Position numbers and translations under genes: made by a program. DNA of 7,860 bases from Defluviitaleaceae bacterium (GTDB taxonomy: Bacteria > Bacillota > Clostridia > Lachnospirales > WQUN01): the NCBI GenBank assembly GCA_009783525.1, contig WRDG01000102.1:1-7860 (forward strand), read 5' to 3'. The notes beneath the pieces are model-generated. The model had not been told where the DNA came from. It ran no database searches and saw nothing but the letters and a program-made list of their open reading frames with translations. Positions 7,484-7,860 of this stretch are shown one piece after another; within the stretch, counting starts at the first letter, position 1, and every line of letters begins with the position of its first letter.

Positions 7484-7493
7484 AATTATAATT
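7484..7493 (+). promoter_or_regulatory. Candidate -10 element and overlapping palindrome for the toxin-antitoxin genes
   Basis: A consensus TATAAT is at 7487-7492, about 50 bp before the antitoxin start. No good -35 box is visible at 16-18 bp spacing. The 10-bp perfect palindrome AATTATAATT (7484-7493) overlaps the -10 box and would be a natural site for autoregulation by the antitoxin, but in AT-rich DNA such a palindrome can occur by chance. Confidence 0.35.
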
Positions 7494-7543
7494 AAGGCAG
7501 GAATAAGCAAATTCGATTTTGAAAGTATTGGAGATGGTATAAA

Positions 7544-7840
7544 ATGAAAATAGCCAAACCGCAAACAATACAGGCTTTTGATGGTTATATCGACGGCGGT
7601 CAGTTTCATCCGTCAGGTGCGTCTATATTGCCTGGACGTTTTAGGGCAGTGCTTACTGTAATAATGGATGTACAGCCGCCGCAGCAACAAGAAGACAATG
7701 TGCCTTCGGTTCATTGGGCATATGAACTAGACCGTATGATTGAAGAATCAACCGACCCCCCGTTGCAAATGGAAAATTTTCCCCGTATGGATTTTGGCCG
7801 TGAGCAGATATATTTTGTTAATGGGGATGAAAATGTATGA
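7544..7840 (+). CDS. Probable antitoxin, DUF104/AF2212-like (98 aa)
   Basis: The N-terminal part, IQAFDGYIDGGQFHPSG followed by a basic strand ending AVLTVI (to about residue 40), resembles the small beta-hairpin fold of DUF104/AF2212-type antitoxins, which bind a PIN-domain partner. The C-terminal part (about 45-98) is acidic and likely flexible, as expected of a toxin-binding tail. Start ATG 7544 has GGAG at 7530-7533, 10 nt upstream. The stop overlaps the next start codon as ATGA, so the pair is translationally coupled. The family call is from pattern memory and the length is slightly above that of the shortest members. It may instead be a hypothetical small protein of unknown role, though the downstream gene supports the antitoxin reading. 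Confidence 0.65.
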   Translation: MKIAKPQTIQAFDGYIDGGQFHPSGASILPGRFRAVLTVIMDVQPPQQQEDNVPSVHWAYELDRMIEESTDPPLQMENFPRMDFGREQIYFVNGDENV

Positions 7841-7860
7841 AATATGCATTGGATACTAAT
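7837..7860 (+). CDS. Start of a probable PIN-domain toxin (VapC-like), cut by window end
   Basis: Only eight codons are visible, reading MKYALDTN. This is the typical opening of PIN-domain ribonucleases, in which the Asp of LDTN is the first metal-binding catalytic residue. The ATG overlaps the stop of the antitoxin candidate (ATGA), the usual arrangement of type II toxin-antitoxin operons. Eight residues are too few for certainty, and the frame must be followed beyond the window. Confidence 0.6.

Larger units (their letters stand above)
6964..7543. other. Gene-free intergenic region between divergent units
   Basis: This 580-bp stretch separates the minus-strand glycosidase operon from the plus-strand toxin-antitoxin genes. 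It contains the palindromic element at 6991-7183, an AT-rich stretch at 7184-7341 with a candidate minus-strand promoter, a long hairpin at 7342-7401, and an AT-rich promoter region before 7544. I see no convincing protein gene: the 62-codon plus-strand frame through the element has no ribosome binding site and runs across the inverted repeats. I see no tRNA or CRISPR repeat. Confidence 0.8.

Overview
The window looks like a stretch of a low-to-mid GC Gram-positive genome, most likely a gut-type Clostridia (Oscillospiraceae-like). The reasons are strong AGGAG/GGAGG ribosome binding sites, paired ABC half-exporters, and a DUF6259-type glycosidase next to an ADP-ribosylglycohydrolase (ADPRGH) family protein. 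This placement is inference; no rRNA or other marker gene is present.

Layout. (1) Positions 1-2877, plus strand: two overlapping ABC exporter half-transporters. The first is cut by the window edge. Both keep complete ATPase motifs and probably form a heterodimeric exporter of unknown cargo. (2) Positions 2927-6963, minus strand: a two-gene operon read from right to left. A 637-residue cytoplasmic DUF6259/TIM-barrel glycoside hydrolase-like protein is followed after 17 bp by a 701-residue ADPRGH family protein. The latter is two fused copies of the ADPRGH fold; the C-terminal copy keeps the metal-binding acidic motifs and the N-terminal copy has lost them. (3) Positions 6964-7543: a 580-bp gene-free region. 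It holds a 193-bp palindromic, MITE-like element (6991-7183) with TA at both ends and internal hairpins, then a separate long hairpin (7342-7401) and promoter-like sequences. (4) Positions 7544-7860, plus strand: the start of a probable toxin-antitoxin pair, with a 98-residue DUF104/AF2212-like antitoxin candidate overlapping by ATGA the first eight codons of a PIN-domain-like toxin.

How it fits together. The minus-strand pair looks like an intracellular unit that trims a glycosidic substrate and then hydrolyses an N- or O-ribosyl-type bond; the substrate cannot be read from sequence. The repeat element lies just upstream of this operon, between it and the best upstream promoter candidate, so it may form part of the mRNA leader. 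A 30-nt piece closely resembling the element's central hairpin, with the loop reversed, is found inside the ADPRGH coding sequence (4319-4348). This suggests the repeat family has also entered genes. The ABC pair converges on the operon across only 49 bp with no recognisable terminator.
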